A stretch of 64,000 nt of DNA from JAHRAW01 sp965212085. Lineage in GTDB: Bacteria; Pseudomonadota; Gammaproteobacteria; Arenicellales; Poriferihabitantaceae. Shown piece by piece: positions 33,616 through 42,872 of this stretch. Made by a program: the position numbers and the translations under genes. A model generated the notes under the pieces. That model had not been told where the DNA came from. It saw nothing but the letters and a program-made list of their open reading frames with translations, and did not search any database. Position 1 is the first letter of the stretch; every line of letters begins with the position of its first letter. The DNA lies in assembly GCA_965212085.1 (NCBI GenBank), contig OZ243042.1, positions 1,922,001-1,986,000 on the forward strand. Direction: 5' to 3'.

Positions 33616-35327
33616 GCCGACTGCAGCAGCCGCTCGGCGTGGGCCAGGGACTGGGGGGTCAGTTCGGCGCCGGCGGTCATGCGGGCGATCTCCTCGATGC
33701 GCTGCTGGTGATCCAATGGCCGCACGCTGACGCTGGCCTGGCGGCCGGTTTGCTTGGCTACCGACCAGTGATGATGCCCCTTGGCGGCCACCTGGGACAG
33801 GTGGGTGATGCAGATTACCTGGCGGTTGCCGCCCAGCTGGCGCAGTTTTTCACCGACCACCTCGGCCACGCGGCCGCCGATGCCCACGTCCACTTCGTCG
33901 AATATCAGCGTCGAGGCCGGCGCATCGGCGGCCATGACCACGTTGATGGCCAGGGAAATCCGCGACAGTTCGCCGCCCGACGCCACCTTGCCCAGCGGCT
34001 GCAGGGGCAGGCCGGGGTTGGCGCTGACCACGAACTCCACGCTCTCGTTGCCGCGCCGGGAAATGTGCGCCCCGCCGTTCCCATCATTCCCATCATTCCC
34101 ATCAGCAACGCTCAGGCGGATTTCAAACGCCCCGCCGGCCATGCCCAGTTCCTGCATCAGGGCGGTGACCCCGGCCTCAAGCCGCTTCGCCGCTTTGGCG
34201 CGGTTTTTGCCGATGGCGGTTGCCGAACGGTCGTAACCGGTTTTGTGTTCGTGCCACTGCGCGTCGAGCCGTTGCAGTTCGGCTTCGGGGTCTTTGATCC
34301 CGGCGCGTTCGGCGCGCAGTTGTTCGAGGCGGGACGCGAGCAGGCCGGGCAGCACCCGGTGTTTGCGGGACAGGTCGTGATAGAGCGAAAAGCGGGCTTC
34401 GATTTCGGCGATTTCCGCCGGGTTGAGCGCGCCTTCGGCGGACATCCCTTGCAGTTGGGCTGCGGACTCGCCGAGGTTGACGTTGGCTTCTTCGAGCATG
34501 GCGATGACCCTGGCGAGCCGCGCGTCGTATTCCACCAGGCGTTGCAGCTGCCGGCAGCACTCCACGAGCGCGGCACTGAGGCCGGGGCCGGGGGCGGAAC
34601 CGCCTTCGCTACCGCCGTCTTCGCTCAGGCGTGCGGCCACGGCGCGCGCGCCCGCCGCCAGATCCTGGGCGTGGTGCATGCGCTTTTGCTGTTGCTCCAG
34701 TTGCGGCCATTCGTCGGGGCGCGGGTCGAGGGCTTCCAGTTCGCCGATCTGGAATTGCAGCAGGTCGGCCCGTTCCCGGGCCAGGTCGCCGTGATTTTTG
34801 AGTTGTTCAATGCGCTCGCGCACCGCTTTTAGTTTTTCGTAGTCGCCCCCCAGTTGCGCCAGCAGTTCGGCGTTGCCGGCGGCGTTGTCGAGCAGCGACA
34901 GCTGGCCTTTTTTGCCGAGCAGGGAATGGTGTTCGTTCTGGCCGTGAATGTCCGCCAGTTCGCGGCCGAGGTCGCGCAGCATTGATGCGTTGACCGAGCG
35001 GCCGTTGATCCAGGCGCGGCTTGGTTTGTCGCGGCGCATCACCCGCCGCAGGATGCATTCGTTTTGGTTGTCGAGGCCGTGGTCAATTAGCCAGCGCATC
35101 GCCGGATGGGAATCGCCGAGGACGAAGCCGCCCTGGATTTCCGCTTCGGCCTGGGGTTGGCGGATCATCGAGTTTTCGGCGCGGTCGCCGAGCAGCACGC
35201 CCACCGCCCCGACGATCAGCGACTTGCCCGAACCGGTCTCCCCGGTGACCGTGGTGAACGAGTCGCCGAACTCCAGCGCGATGTGTTCGGCGATGGCGAG
35301 TTGGCGGATTTCCAGCCAGTCGATCAT
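33612..35327 (-). CDS. recN: DNA repair protein RecN
   Basis: This 571-residue SMC-like ATPase acts in double-strand break repair. Walker A GETGSGKSLIVG lies at 29-40, a long coiled coil fills the middle, and the signature ASGGELSR and Walker B LIFDEVDVGIGG lie near the C-terminus. A 9-nt microsatellite (about 34078-34103) inserts repeated Asn-Asp-Gly residues. It overlaps nadK and the GNAT gene by 4 nt each. Confidence 0.94.
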   Translation of the reverse strand: MIDWLEIRQLAIAEHIALEFGDSFTTVTGETGSGKSLIVGAVGVLLGDRAENSMIRQPQAEAEIQGGFVLGDSHPAMRWLIDHGLDNQNECILRRVMRRDKPSRAWINGRSVNASMLRDLGRELADIHGQNEHHSLLGKKGQLSLLDNAAGNAELLAQLGGDYEKLKAVRERIEQLKNHGDLARERADLLQFQIGELEALDPRPDEWPQLEQQQKRMHHAQDLAAGARAVAARLSEDGGSEGGSAPGPGLSAALVECCRQLQRLVEYDARLARVIAMLEEANVNLGESAAQLQGMSAEGALNPAEIAEIEARFSLYHDLSRKHRVLPGLLASRLEQLRAERAGIKDPEAELQRLDAQWHEHKTGYDRSATAIGKNRAKAAKRLEAGVTALMQELGMAGGAFEIRLSVADGNDGNDGNGGAHISRRGNESVEFVVSANPGLPLQPLGKVASGGELSRISLAINVVMAADAPASTLIFDEVDVGIGGRVAEVVGEKLRQLGGNRQVICITHLSQVAAKGHHHWSVAKQTGRQASVSVRPLDHQQRIEEIARMTAGAELTPQSLAHAERLLQSA

Positions 35328-36187
35328 TCGTTCCAGCCAAGTTTGGAACGCAGGGTCTCGAAGTGGTTGTGGCCGTTGATGCGGATCATGGACAGCGACT
35401 CGGCGGCCTTGCTCACGGTAACGGTCTCGCCGCCGTGCAGTTTGCAGGCGATCACTCCGTCGAGGGCGAGGTTGGCGTGGGTCTCGGCGAAAACCATGGA
35501 GGTAATTTCCACGCGCGCGTTCTGGTCGAGCACGATGGGGCGGTTGCTCAAGGTGTGCGGGCAGATCGGCGAGAGGCTGAACACCGGCAGGGTCGGGTAG
35601 ATGATCGGCCCGCCGGACGACAGCGAGTACGCGGTGGAGCCGGTGGGCGTGGCGAGGATGATGCCGTCGCTGCGGATGTGGCTGAGAAACTGGCCGTTGA
35701 CGTGGATTTCAAACTCGATCAGGCGCCCGGTGTTGCCCTTGGATATGGCGGTGTCGTTGACCGAGTTGCCGTGGTGGACGGTTTGGCCGTCCACGGATAC
35801 GGTGGTGTCGAGCAGGGTTCTTTGTTCGACGTGGTAGTCGCCGCGCAAAATCGCGGCGAGGCTGGGTTCGAGGTTTTGCAGGGCGATGTCGGCGAGGAAA
35901 CCGAGCCGACCGAGGTTGACGCCGATGGCGGGTACGTTGTGCGCGGCGAGATTGCGCGCCGCGCTCAACATGGTGCCGTCGCCGCCCACCACGATGGCGA
36001 GGTCAATGAGTTCGCCGAGGGGCTGGTCGCGGTCGTCAATGCGCTCGCCGTCAATGTCCGCCGAGGTGGTGCCGCCGAGCAGGACCGCGAGGTCGTGCTT
36101 CTCCAGCAGTTCCCGGATCTCGGCGACGGTGTCGCCGACGCTACGGTCGTTGAATTTGCCGAACAGTCCGACTTTGTTGATTTTCAC
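35324..36187 (-). CDS. nadK: NAD kinase
   Basis: This 287-residue enzyme phosphorylates NAD+ to NADP+. It shows the kinase motif GGDGTML, NDTAISKGNTG and TPTGSTAYSLSSGGP. It is the first gene of nadK-recN-GNAT and divergent from hrcA, the conserved gammaproteobacterial arrangement. Confidence 0.95.
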   Translation of the reverse strand: MKINKVGLFGKFNDRSVGDTVAEIRELLEKHDLAVLLGGTTSADIDGERIDDRDQPLGELIDLAIVVGGDGTMLSAARNLAAHNVPAIGVNLGRLGFLADIALQNLEPSLAAILRGDYHVEQRTLLDTTVSVDGQTVHHGNSVNDTAISKGNTGRLIEFEIHVNGQFLSHIRSDGIILATPTGSTAYSLSSGGPIIYPTLPVFSLSPICPHTLSNRPIVLDQNARVEITSMVFAETHANLALDGVIACKLHGGETVTVSKAAESLSMIRINGHNHFETLRSKLGWNE

Positions 36188-36270
36188 AATAGTTACAGGG
36201 GGTTAGGGCGTAATTGTTAGCCGTCAGCCAGCCGGGAATTGGCACCGGGCGGGCGCACAAAAACAAGCAT

Positions 36271-36299
36271 AGTATAGGGGTAATGCGGCAAAATACAAA
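36271..36299 (-). promoter_or_regulatory. Candidate nadK-recN promoter
   Basis: Minus strand TTTGTA (36299-36294), 17-nt spacer, TATACT (36276-36271). It lies back to back with the hrcA -35. Confidence 0.45.
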
Positions 36300-36300
36300 C

Positions 36301-36330
36301 TTGACAGGGCGCCCGCCCCCTTGCTAGCGT
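36301..36330 (+). promoter_or_regulatory. Candidate hrcA promoter
   Basis: Consensus TTGACA (36301-36306), 18-nt spacer, TAGCGT (36325-36330, weak -10). No CIRCE inverted repeat is seen in this gap. Confidence 0.4.
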
Positions 36331-36416
36331 AAATAGCGTAGAAGGCGCGCCCGCCGGATGTTTCCGATGGTTTCCGGTGCGCGGAATATCCCGCACAAAC
36401 GTCCCGAAATTTTTTT

Positions 36417-37493
36417 ATGCCTGAGCAATCACAGTTTCAACTGAACGAACGCGCCGAACAGGTGCTCAAGGGGCTTATCAGCCTGTACATCAGCGACGGC
36501 AATCCGGTCGGTTCGCGGACGCTTTCCAGGGAGACCGACCTGGCCCTGAGCCCGGCCACCATTCGCAACGTCATGGCCGACCTCGAAGAGCACGGGCTGA
36601 TCGAAGCGCCTCACACTTCCGCCGGGCGCGTTCCCACCCAAAAGGGCTACCGATTTTTTATCAACGGCCTGCTCAACGTCGGGCCCATGGACGAGCGCGC
36701 GCTCAGCGAAATCAAGGAACGGATTCGCGGCGTCGCCGACCCCAACGACCCCAAAAGCATTTTGACCGGGGCCACCGAAATGCTCTCTCAAATCACCTCG
36801 TTCGCGGGCATCGTTTCGATTCCCGGCACCAGCCACGCGCACATTCGCCAGATCGAGTTTTTGCGCCTGTCCCGGCAGCGCGTGCTGGCGATCCTGATCA
36901 CCGAGGACGGGCAGGTGCAGAACCGGATTTTGTCCACCCACCGCCAGTACAACGAGCCGGAACTCGTCGAAGCCGCCAACTATTTCAACGCGATTTACGG
37001 CAGCCGCACGCTGCACGGCGTGCGCGCCGAGTTGCTCGCGCATTTGCGCCAGGACCGGCGCAGCATGCAGCGGGAAATGCGCACCGCGCTCAGCATCGTC
37101 CAGGGGCTTTTCGACGATGACGACGGGGATGACAACGCCGAGAACGTTTTGGTGAGCGGGGAAAACAACCTGCTTTCAATTCCGGATTTCGGCGAACTGG
37201 AAAAACTCAGGCAGCTGTTTGATACCTTCAAGACCAAGCAGGTGCTTTTCGACCTGCTGCAAAAAAGCATGTTCGCCGACGGCGTGAATATCTTTATCGG
37301 CGAGGAATCCGGCTACCGTATGTTCCGGGATTGCAGCGTGATCGCGGCGCCGTACAAAGTGGACAATCAAAAAGTCGGCGTACTCGGCGTCATCGGCCCC
37401 ACCCGAATGAACTACGACGAAGTCATCTCGGCGGTGGACATCACCGCCAAACTCCTCGGCAGCGCGCTCAGTGCCTCCGCCCGCCGGCACTGA
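36417..37493 (+). CDS. hrcA: Heat-inducible transcription repressor HrcA
   Basis: This 358-residue repressor of chaperone operons binds CIRCE and is tuned by GroEL. The N-terminal winged helix (residues about 8-80) contains SATIRNVMADLEEHGLI and HTSAGRVPT, and the dimerisation and GAF-like domains follow. No CIRCE sits before hrcA itself, so its targets (groESL, dnaK) must be elsewhere; grpE and dnaK do not follow in this window. Confidence 0.94.
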   Translation: MPEQSQFQLNERAEQVLKGLISLYISDGNPVGSRTLSRETDLALSPATIRNVMADLEEHGLIEAPHTSAGRVPTQKGYRFFINGLLNVGPMDERALSEIKERIRGVADPNDPKSILTGATEMLSQITSFAGIVSIPGTSHAHIRQIEFLRLSRQRVLAILITEDGQVQNRILSTHRQYNEPELVEAANYFNAIYGSRTLHGVRAELLAHLRQDRRSMQREMRTALSIVQGLFDDDDGDDNAENVLVSGENNLLSIPDFGELEKLRQLFDTFKTKQVLFDLLQKSMFADGVNIFIGEESGYRMFRDCSVIAAPYKVDNQKVGVLGVIGPTRMNYDEVISAVDITAKLLGSALSASARRH

Positions 37494-37526
37494 GTAGCCC
37501 GGCCACCCGCCACCGCCCGCACCACC

Positions 37527-38111
37527 ATGCCGGAAATCGAACAACTGTTCGAGCAACTCCAGGGATTCAAAATACCGCCGGTGGCGCAATGGCAGCCCCG
37601 CGAGTCCCTGGACATCGGCCTTCGCATCGCCGCCGATGGACGCTGGTATTACCAAAGTTCGGCCATTGAACGGCGGCGCATCATCCAATTGTTTGGTTCG
37701 GTGCTGCGCCTTGAACCCGATGGCCGCTATTGCCTCGTGACCCCGCGCCTCAAATATCCGGTCAGCGTGGAGGACGCGCCTTTTCAGGCGGTGGAACTAC
37801 ACCGGCAGGGAACGGGCCGGGCGCAAAAACTGGTGTTCAGAACCAATTTGGATGACGTGGTGGCGACGGGCCGGGATCATCCCATTCAAGTTACCACCGA
37901 CCCGCGCAACGGACAGCCGTCTCCGTACGTTGAGGTCCGGGACGGGCTGCGGGCAAAAATTTGCCGCCCGGTTTATTATGAACTCGCGCAACTCCTTGAA
38001 CCCGCCGCGCCGGGAGACGCTGATGCCGCCGATGACCAAAACGAAACCGGCGGGAAGATGCTCGGCGTGTACAGCGCCGGGGTATTTTTTCCCTTTGGCT
38101 GGAGCCGGTAG
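37527..38111 (+). CDS. DUF1285 domain-containing protein
   Basis: This 194-residue protein matches the DUF1285 family: DGRWYYQSSAIERRRIIQLFGSVL and YPVSVEDAPF, then a beta-rich middle. The function is unknown; several proteobacteria keep it as a single-copy cytoplasmic protein. A short acidic linker (GDADAADDQNE) precedes the C-terminal VYSAGVFFPFG. It lies 33 nt after hrcA and is convergent with ettA. Confidence 0.85.
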   Translation: MPEIEQLFEQLQGFKIPPVAQWQPRESLDIGLRIAADGRWYYQSSAIERRRIIQLFGSVLRLEPDGRYCLVTPRLKYPVSVEDAPFQAVELHRQGTGRAQKLVFRTNLDDVVATGRDHPIQVTTDPRNGQPSPYVEVRDGLRAKICRPVYYELAQLLEPAAPGDADAADDQNETGGKMLGVYSAGVFFPFGWSR

Positions 38112-38142
38112 CCAGTAGTGTAGCCGGTTTATTTCGGCACGA

Positions 38143-39804
38143 TTATTTCAGCGGCCTGTACTTGATCCGGGTCGGCTTGATGGCGTTGCCGTGCCGGCGT
38201 TTGTAGTCCTGTTCGTAGTCGCTGTAGTTTCCTTCAAACCAAACCGCACGGGAGTTGCCTTCAAAGGCGAGGATGTGCGTGGCGATGCGGTCCAGGAACC
38301 ATCTGTCGTGGGAGATGACCACGGCGCAGCCCGGAAAATTCAGGATCGCCTCCTCCAGCGCGCGCAGGGTTTCCACGTCCAGGTCGTTGGTGGGTTCGTC
38401 CAGCAGCAGCAGGTTGCCGCCTTCGCTCAGGAGTTTGGCGAGGTGCACCCGGTTGCGTTCGCCGCCGGACAGTTCGCCGACCCGTTTTTGCTGGTCGGCG
38501 CGCTTGAAGTTAAAGCGCCCGAGGTAGCGCCGCGACTGCACCTCACAGCCGCCGACCCGCATCACGTCCTGTCCGCCGGAGACTTCCTCCCACACCGTTT
38601 TGGCCGGGTCCAGGGCGTTCCGCGACTGATCCACGCAGGCGATTTTCACGCTTTCGCCGACCCGCAAACGCCCGCCGGTGGGTTGATCGGCGCCGGTCAT
38701 CAGCCGAAACAACGTGGTCTTGCCGGCGCCGTTCGGGCCGATGACGCCGACGATGCCGCCCTTCGGCAGGCTGAAACTCAGGTTTTCATACAACAGGTTG
38801 TCGCCGAAAGATTTGCTGACGTCCTCGGCTTCCAGCACCATATCCCCGAGCCGCGGCCCCGGCGGAATGTAAATCTCATTGGTCTCGGCGCGCTGCTGGT
38901 AGTCCCGCGAACTCAGCTCGTCAAAGCGCTTCAGGCGCGCCTTGCTTTTGGCGTGCCGCCCTTTGGGATTGGCGCGCACCCATTCCAGTTCCAGGCGGAT
39001 GCTTTTGATGTGCGCCGCTTCGGAACGCGCTTCCAACGCCAGGCGTTTTTCCTTTTGTGCGAGCCACGACGAGTAGTTGCCCTCCCAGGGAATGCCGTGG
39101 CCGCGGTCCAGTTCGAGGATCCAGCCGGCCACGTTGTCGAGAAAATAGCGGTCGTGGGTGACCGCGATTACCGTGCCTTCAAACTCGTGCAGGAAGCGTT
39201 CCAGCCAGGCGATGGACTCGGCGTCCAGGTGGTTGGTGGGTTCATCCAGGATCAGCATGTCGGGGCTGGAAAGCAACAGCCGGCACAACGCGACCCGGCG
39301 CCTCTCGCCGCCGGACAGCGTGCCGATCCCGGCCTCCCAGGGCGGCAGGCGCAGCGCGTCGGCGGCGATTTCCAGTTTGTGGTCGAGGTTGTGGGCGTCC
39401 GCCGCCTGAATGATGTTTTCCAGTTTCGCCTGCTCGCTCGCCAGCGCGTCAAAATCCGCGTCCGCTTCGCCGTAGGCGGCGTAGATTTCCGCGAGCCGCG
39501 AATGTGCCTGCTTGATCGGCCCGAGGCCGTCCTCAACGTTGCCGCGCACGTCCTTGTCTTCGTCCAGCAGCGGCTCCTGGGGGAGGTAGCCGATGCTGAG
39601 GCCGGGTTGGGGCCGCGCTTCGCCGATGATGTCGGCGTCAACCCCGGCCATGATTTTCAGCAGCGTGGACTTGCCCGCGCCGTTATAGCCGAGCACGCCG
39701 ATCTTGGCCCCCGGAAAAAAATTCAGCGAAATGTCGGTGAGGATCGCCTGGTTGGGCGGCACCACCTTGCCCACGCCGTTCATGGTGAAAACGTACTGCG
39801 CCAT
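38143..39804 (-). CDS. ettA: Energy-dependent translational throttle protein EttA
   Basis: This 553-residue ABC-F protein binds the ribosomal E site and gates elongation according to ATP level. Two ABC domains are intact: Walker A GYNGAGKST (39-47) with LSGGERRR, and GPNGAGKTT with LSGGERNR. They are joined by the interdomain linker rich in basic residues, and an arm insertion in the first domain is typical of EttA. Length and order match E. coli EttA. Confidence 0.95.
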   Translation of the reverse strand: MAQYVFTMNGVGKVVPPNQAILTDISLNFFPGAKIGVLGYNGAGKSTLLKIMAGVDADIIGEARPQPGLSIGYLPQEPLLDEDKDVRGNVEDGLGPIKQAHSRLAEIYAAYGEADADFDALASEQAKLENIIQAADAHNLDHKLEIAADALRLPPWEAGIGTLSGGERRRVALCRLLLSSPDMLILDEPTNHLDAESIAWLERFLHEFEGTVIAVTHDRYFLDNVAGWILELDRGHGIPWEGNYSSWLAQKEKRLALEARSEAAHIKSIRLELEWVRANPKGRHAKSKARLKRFDELSSRDYQQRAETNEIYIPPGPRLGDMVLEAEDVSKSFGDNLLYENLSFSLPKGGIVGVIGPNGAGKTTLFRLMTGADQPTGGRLRVGESVKIACVDQSRNALDPAKTVWEEVSGGQDVMRVGGCEVQSRRYLGRFNFKRADQQKRVGELSGGERNRVHLAKLLSEGGNLLLLDEPTNDLDVETLRALEEAILNFPGCAVVISHDRWFLDRIATHILAFEGNSRAVWFEGNYSDYEQDYKRRHGNAIKPTRIKYRPLK

Positions 39805-39857
39805 CTGCTTCTGCCTTTGCTCTGCCCTTGTCTGTTAATGTGCGCGCCGCCGCCGGG

Positions 39858-40682
39858 CTACGCCTGCCCGCCCGCGTTTCCCACGTTTCCCATGTTTAAC
39901 AGGGCAAGGGCGGCGCGATGCAACGGCGCATTGGCCGCCGCCAGCACCCGGCCGTCGGCGTTCAAGCTTAGCGGTTCGCCCCGCCAGTCGCTGATGACCC
40001 CCCCGGCACCCTCGATCACCGGCACCAGGGCCATATAGTCGTAGGGATTCATCTGCGCTTCGCAAACCGCTTCGGTGTAGCCGCAGGACAACAGCCCGTA
40101 ACAGTAGCAGTCGCCGCCGAACACCCGGAAGCGAAACGCGCCGGACAAGCGGTTGAACTGCGCCAAGGATGGACCGGCGAACATATCCGGGGTGGTGGTG
40201 TAAATGGAGCCGTCGGCGAGCCGCGCAACGGCGCTGGTGGCGCAGGGCGCGCCGTTGTGGGTGGTTTGCCGGCCCTTGACCCCGACCCAGCGTTCATCAA
40301 GGGCGCCATGGTCAATGACGCCGATCACCGGCCGGTCGCGGTGCAGCAGCGCGATCAAGGTGCCGAAGGTGGGGTTGCCGGTGGCGAAGGATTTGGTGCC
40401 GTCAATGGGGTCAATGACCCAGCGCCATTCCTCGTCGTTGTCGGTGGCGCCGGTTTCTTCGCCGAGAAAACTGTGGCCGGGATGGCGCTCCAGAATCAAC
40501 TCCTTGACGCGCTGCTCGGTTTCCCGGTCGGCGACGGTCACCGGCGTGCGGTCGTCCTTGCTGGCGACCGCCAGCCCGGCGCGAAAATACCCGCCGGTAA
40601 CCACCCGCGCCACATCCGCCGCGGCAACGGCGGTTTCCACAAACGATTCAAACGACTCAAACTGCTCGGGCGGGGAGTTCAT
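39858..40682 (-). CDS. Inositol monophosphatase family protein, histidinol-phosphatase-like
   Basis: This 274-residue lithium-sensitive-type phosphatase has metal-binding motifs GEE and DPIDGTKSF and the C-terminal NPYDYMALVPVIEGAGG. In that last motif the usual WD is YD, as in HisN-type histidinol phosphatases, so histidinol phosphate is the likelier substrate. Both ends are decorated by 9-nt microsatellites: FESFES near residues 8-13 (about 40638-40668) and NMGNVGNAGG at the C-terminus (about 39868-39902). Confidence 0.85.
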   Translation of the reverse strand: MNSPPEQFESFESFVETAVAAADVARVVTGGYFRAGLAVASKDDRTPVTVADRETEQRVKELILERHPGHSFLGEETGATDNDEEWRWVIDPIDGTKSFATGNPTFGTLIALLHRDRPVIGVIDHGALDERWVGVKGRQTTHNGAPCATSAVARLADGSIYTTTPDMFAGPSLAQFNRLSGAFRFRVFGGDCYCYGLLSCGYTEAVCEAQMNPYDYMALVPVIEGAGGVISDWRGEPLSLNADGRVLAAANAPLHRAALALLNMGNVGNAGGQA

Positions 40683-40796
40683 GGCGGGGTATTGTAATGG
40701 ATGAGCGGGGCAAATTTTCGCTACAATCCGGCGCCCGGTTTGCGGTAGAATCAGCGGCTATTTTCCACCCCACCATTTGGAGGACAACCCAGGCAG

Positions 40797-41546
40797 ATGA
40801 AAATTCTGGTTCCAGTAAAGCGCGTGATTGACGCCAATATCCGCGTCCGGGTCAAGGCCGATCAGAGCGGCGTTGAGACCGCCAACGTCAAAATGGCGAT
40901 GAATCCGTTTTGCGAAATTGCCGTGGAGGAAGCCCTGCGCCTCAAGGAAGCGGGGGTTGCCGAAGAGGTGATTCTTTTCTCCGCGGGGCCGGAAAAGTTC
41001 CAGGAGACGATCCGCACCGGCCTCGCCATGGGCGCCGACCGGGGCGTTCACGTCAACACCGATGAGCGCCTTGAGCCGCTGGTGATCGCCAAAATGATCG
41101 CGGCGGTGGCGGACCGGGAGGGCGCCGATTTGGTCATCCTCGGCAAGCAGTCCATTGACGGCGACAACAATCAGACCGGTCAGATGGTGGCGGCGATCAT
41201 GGGCCGGCCATTGGGCAGCTACATCTCCGAAATCAAAAAGAACGACGGCGGTTTCGCCATCACGCGGGAGATTGACGCCGGCCTCGAGAAACTGCAGATC
41301 ACCAGCCCGGCGGTGGTTACCACCGACCTGCGGCTGAACGAGCCGCGCTATGCTTCGCTGCCGAACATTATGAAGGCGAAGAAAAAACCCATTGACGCGC
41401 TGACCCCCGCCGACCTCGGCGTAGAGGTGAGCCACCGCACCGAAATTTTGAAAGTGGTTGAGCCGCCGGAACGGGAAGCCGGGGTCATGGTGCAAAACGC
41501 CGAGGAACTCGTGGACAAACTCAAAAACGAAGCGAAGGTGATCTGA
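40797..41546 (+). CDS. etfB: Electron transfer flavoprotein beta subunit
   Basis: This 249-residue subunit binds AMP and passes electrons from flavin dehydrogenases (acyl-CoA, dimethylglycine, sarcosine) to ETF-quinone oxidoreductase. It shows MKILVPVKRVIDANIRVRV, the AMP region LGKQSIDGDNNQTGQM and the recognition-loop area EPRYASLPNIMKAKKK. GGAGG lies 14 nt upstream of the ATG. TAGAAT at 40746-40751 could be a -10. It overlaps etfA by one base (TGATG). Confidence 0.94.
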   Translation: MKILVPVKRVIDANIRVRVKADQSGVETANVKMAMNPFCEIAVEEALRLKEAGVAEEVILFSAGPEKFQETIRTGLAMGADRGVHVNTDERLEPLVIAKMIAAVADREGADLVILGKQSIDGDNNQTGQMVAAIMGRPLGSYISEIKKNDGGFAITREIDAGLEKLQITSPAVVTTDLRLNEPRYASLPNIMKAKKKPIDALTPADLGVEVSHRTEILKVVEPPEREAGVMVQNAEELVDKLKNEAKVI

Positions 41547-42508
41547 TGAGCATTCTGGTTATTGCGGAACACGATGACTCGGGGTTGTATCCGGGTACGC
41601 TGAACACGATTACCGCCGCCGGGGCGATTCTCGCTGGTGGCGGCGGCGGCGAAGGCGAGGTTCACGTACTGGTGGCCGGCTACGGCATCGGCAACATCGC
41701 CGACGCCTGCGCCGCTGCCGCCGGCGTCGCCAAAGTGCTGGTCGCCGATGATGAAGCGTACGCCCACGCCGGCACCGAAGACGTGGCCGCGCTGGTGGCG
41801 GCGCAGGTCGAAAACTACACCCACGTGCTCGCCCCGGCCTCCACTTTCGGCAAGGCGCTGATTCCCTACGCGGCGGCGTTGTGCGATTTGCAGTCCATTT
41901 CCGACATCAGCGAAGTGCTGTCCGAAGACACGTTTGTGCGGCCCATATACGCCGGCAACGCCATGGCCACGGTGAAAACCTCGGACCCGGTGAAAATGAT
42001 CACCGTGCGCACCACCGCGTTTGAACTCGCCGAAGCCACGGGCCGGAACGGCAACGCGCAAATCGAAAACCTGAGTCCGGCGGGCGTTACCGGCAAGGTG
42101 AAGTTCATCGAACAAACCCTGAGCCAGAGCGAACGCCCGGAGTTGACCTCGGCGCGGGTGGTGGTGTCCGGCGGCCGCGGCATGCAAAGCGGCGACAACT
42201 TCGCCATGCTCGAAAACCTCGCCGACAAACTCGGCGGCGCGGTGGGCGCATCCCGCGCCGCGGTTGACGCCGGCTTTGTCCCCAACGACTACCAGGTCGG
42301 CCAGACCGGCAAGGTGGTCGCCCCGGACCTGTACCTCGCGGTGGGCATCTCCGGCGCCATCCAGCACCTCGCCGGCATGAAAGACTCCAAGTGCATAGTC
42401 GCCATCAACAACGACGAAGAAGCGCCGATCTTTCAGGTGGCGGATTATTCGTGGAACGAAGATTTGTTCGTTGCGGTTCCGGCGTTGCAGGCGGAGTTGG
42501 AGAAGTAG
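41546..42508 (+). CDS. etfA: Electron transfer flavoprotein alpha subunit
   Basis: This 320-residue FAD-binding partner of EtfB has a C-terminal FAD domain: SGGRGMQSGDNF, GASRAAVDAGFVPNDYQVGQTGK, AVGISGAIQHLAGMKDSK and NNDEEAPIF. It is co-translated with etfB. Repeat copy C5 begins about 27 nt after the stop. Confidence 0.95.
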   Translation: MSILVIAEHDDSGLYPGTLNTITAAGAILAGGGGGEGEVHVLVAGYGIGNIADACAAAAGVAKVLVADDEAYAHAGTEDVAALVAAQVENYTHVLAPASTFGKALIPYAAALCDLQSISDISEVLSEDTFVRPIYAGNAMATVKTSDPVKMITVRTTAFELAEATGRNGNAQIENLSPAGVTGKVKFIEQTLSQSERPELTSARVVVSGGRGMQSGDNFAMLENLADKLGGAVGASRAAVDAGFVPNDYQVGQTGKVVAPDLYLAVGISGAIQHLAGMKDSKCIVAINNDEEAPIFQVADYSWNEDLFVAVPALQAELEK

Positions 42509-42534
42509 TTCGCTGAATACGCCGGGGGCGGGGC

Positions 42535-42716
42535 GCGGTTGCGCGGGGCGCGTGTTTGCGCGTGACGCGCGTTTGCGGGGGGAGACCCCCCGCGCCCCCC
42601 TGTGCGGCGCGGGGAAACTCCTGTTTCCAGCGCCGCGCGCACATCCCTGTGCGCGACAGTCCGGCTATCGCCGGAAGGGTTTGAATAACGGCGGGAACTT
42701 TGTGCGTGGGTATAAC
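42535..42716 (-). repeat. Repeat family C, copy C5 (long form, reverse)
   Basis: Reverse-oriented C core followed by aacggcgggaactttgtgcg, the extension shared with C4. With B4 it fills the gap between etfA and the alcohol dehydrogenase; no gene is seen there. Confidence 0.82.
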
Positions 42717-42743
42717 ACCGAGGAACGTGGCAACAACTCTGCC

Positions 42744-42811
42744 GTCATTCCCGAATGCGATGAAAAATATAGTCGCTATCGCTTCCTGTTTTTCTATCGT
42801 TCGGGAATGAC
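42744..42811 (-). repeat. Repeat family B, copy B4
   Basis: Reverse-oriented copy in which both ends read gtcattcccga/tcgggaatgac, a perfect terminal inverted repeat. Confidence 0.85.
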
Positions 42812-42872
42812 GGCGAGGTTTTTCATAGTGTCAGTGCGTAGCGAGAATTCATTATTCAACTCACGCATCCCC

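Noticed and set aside
36188..36416. Possible CIRCE operator or sigma-32 promoter before hrcA
   Set aside because: No TTAGCACTC-N9-GAGTGCTAA inverted repeat and no properly spaced CTTGAA/CCCCAT pair is present.
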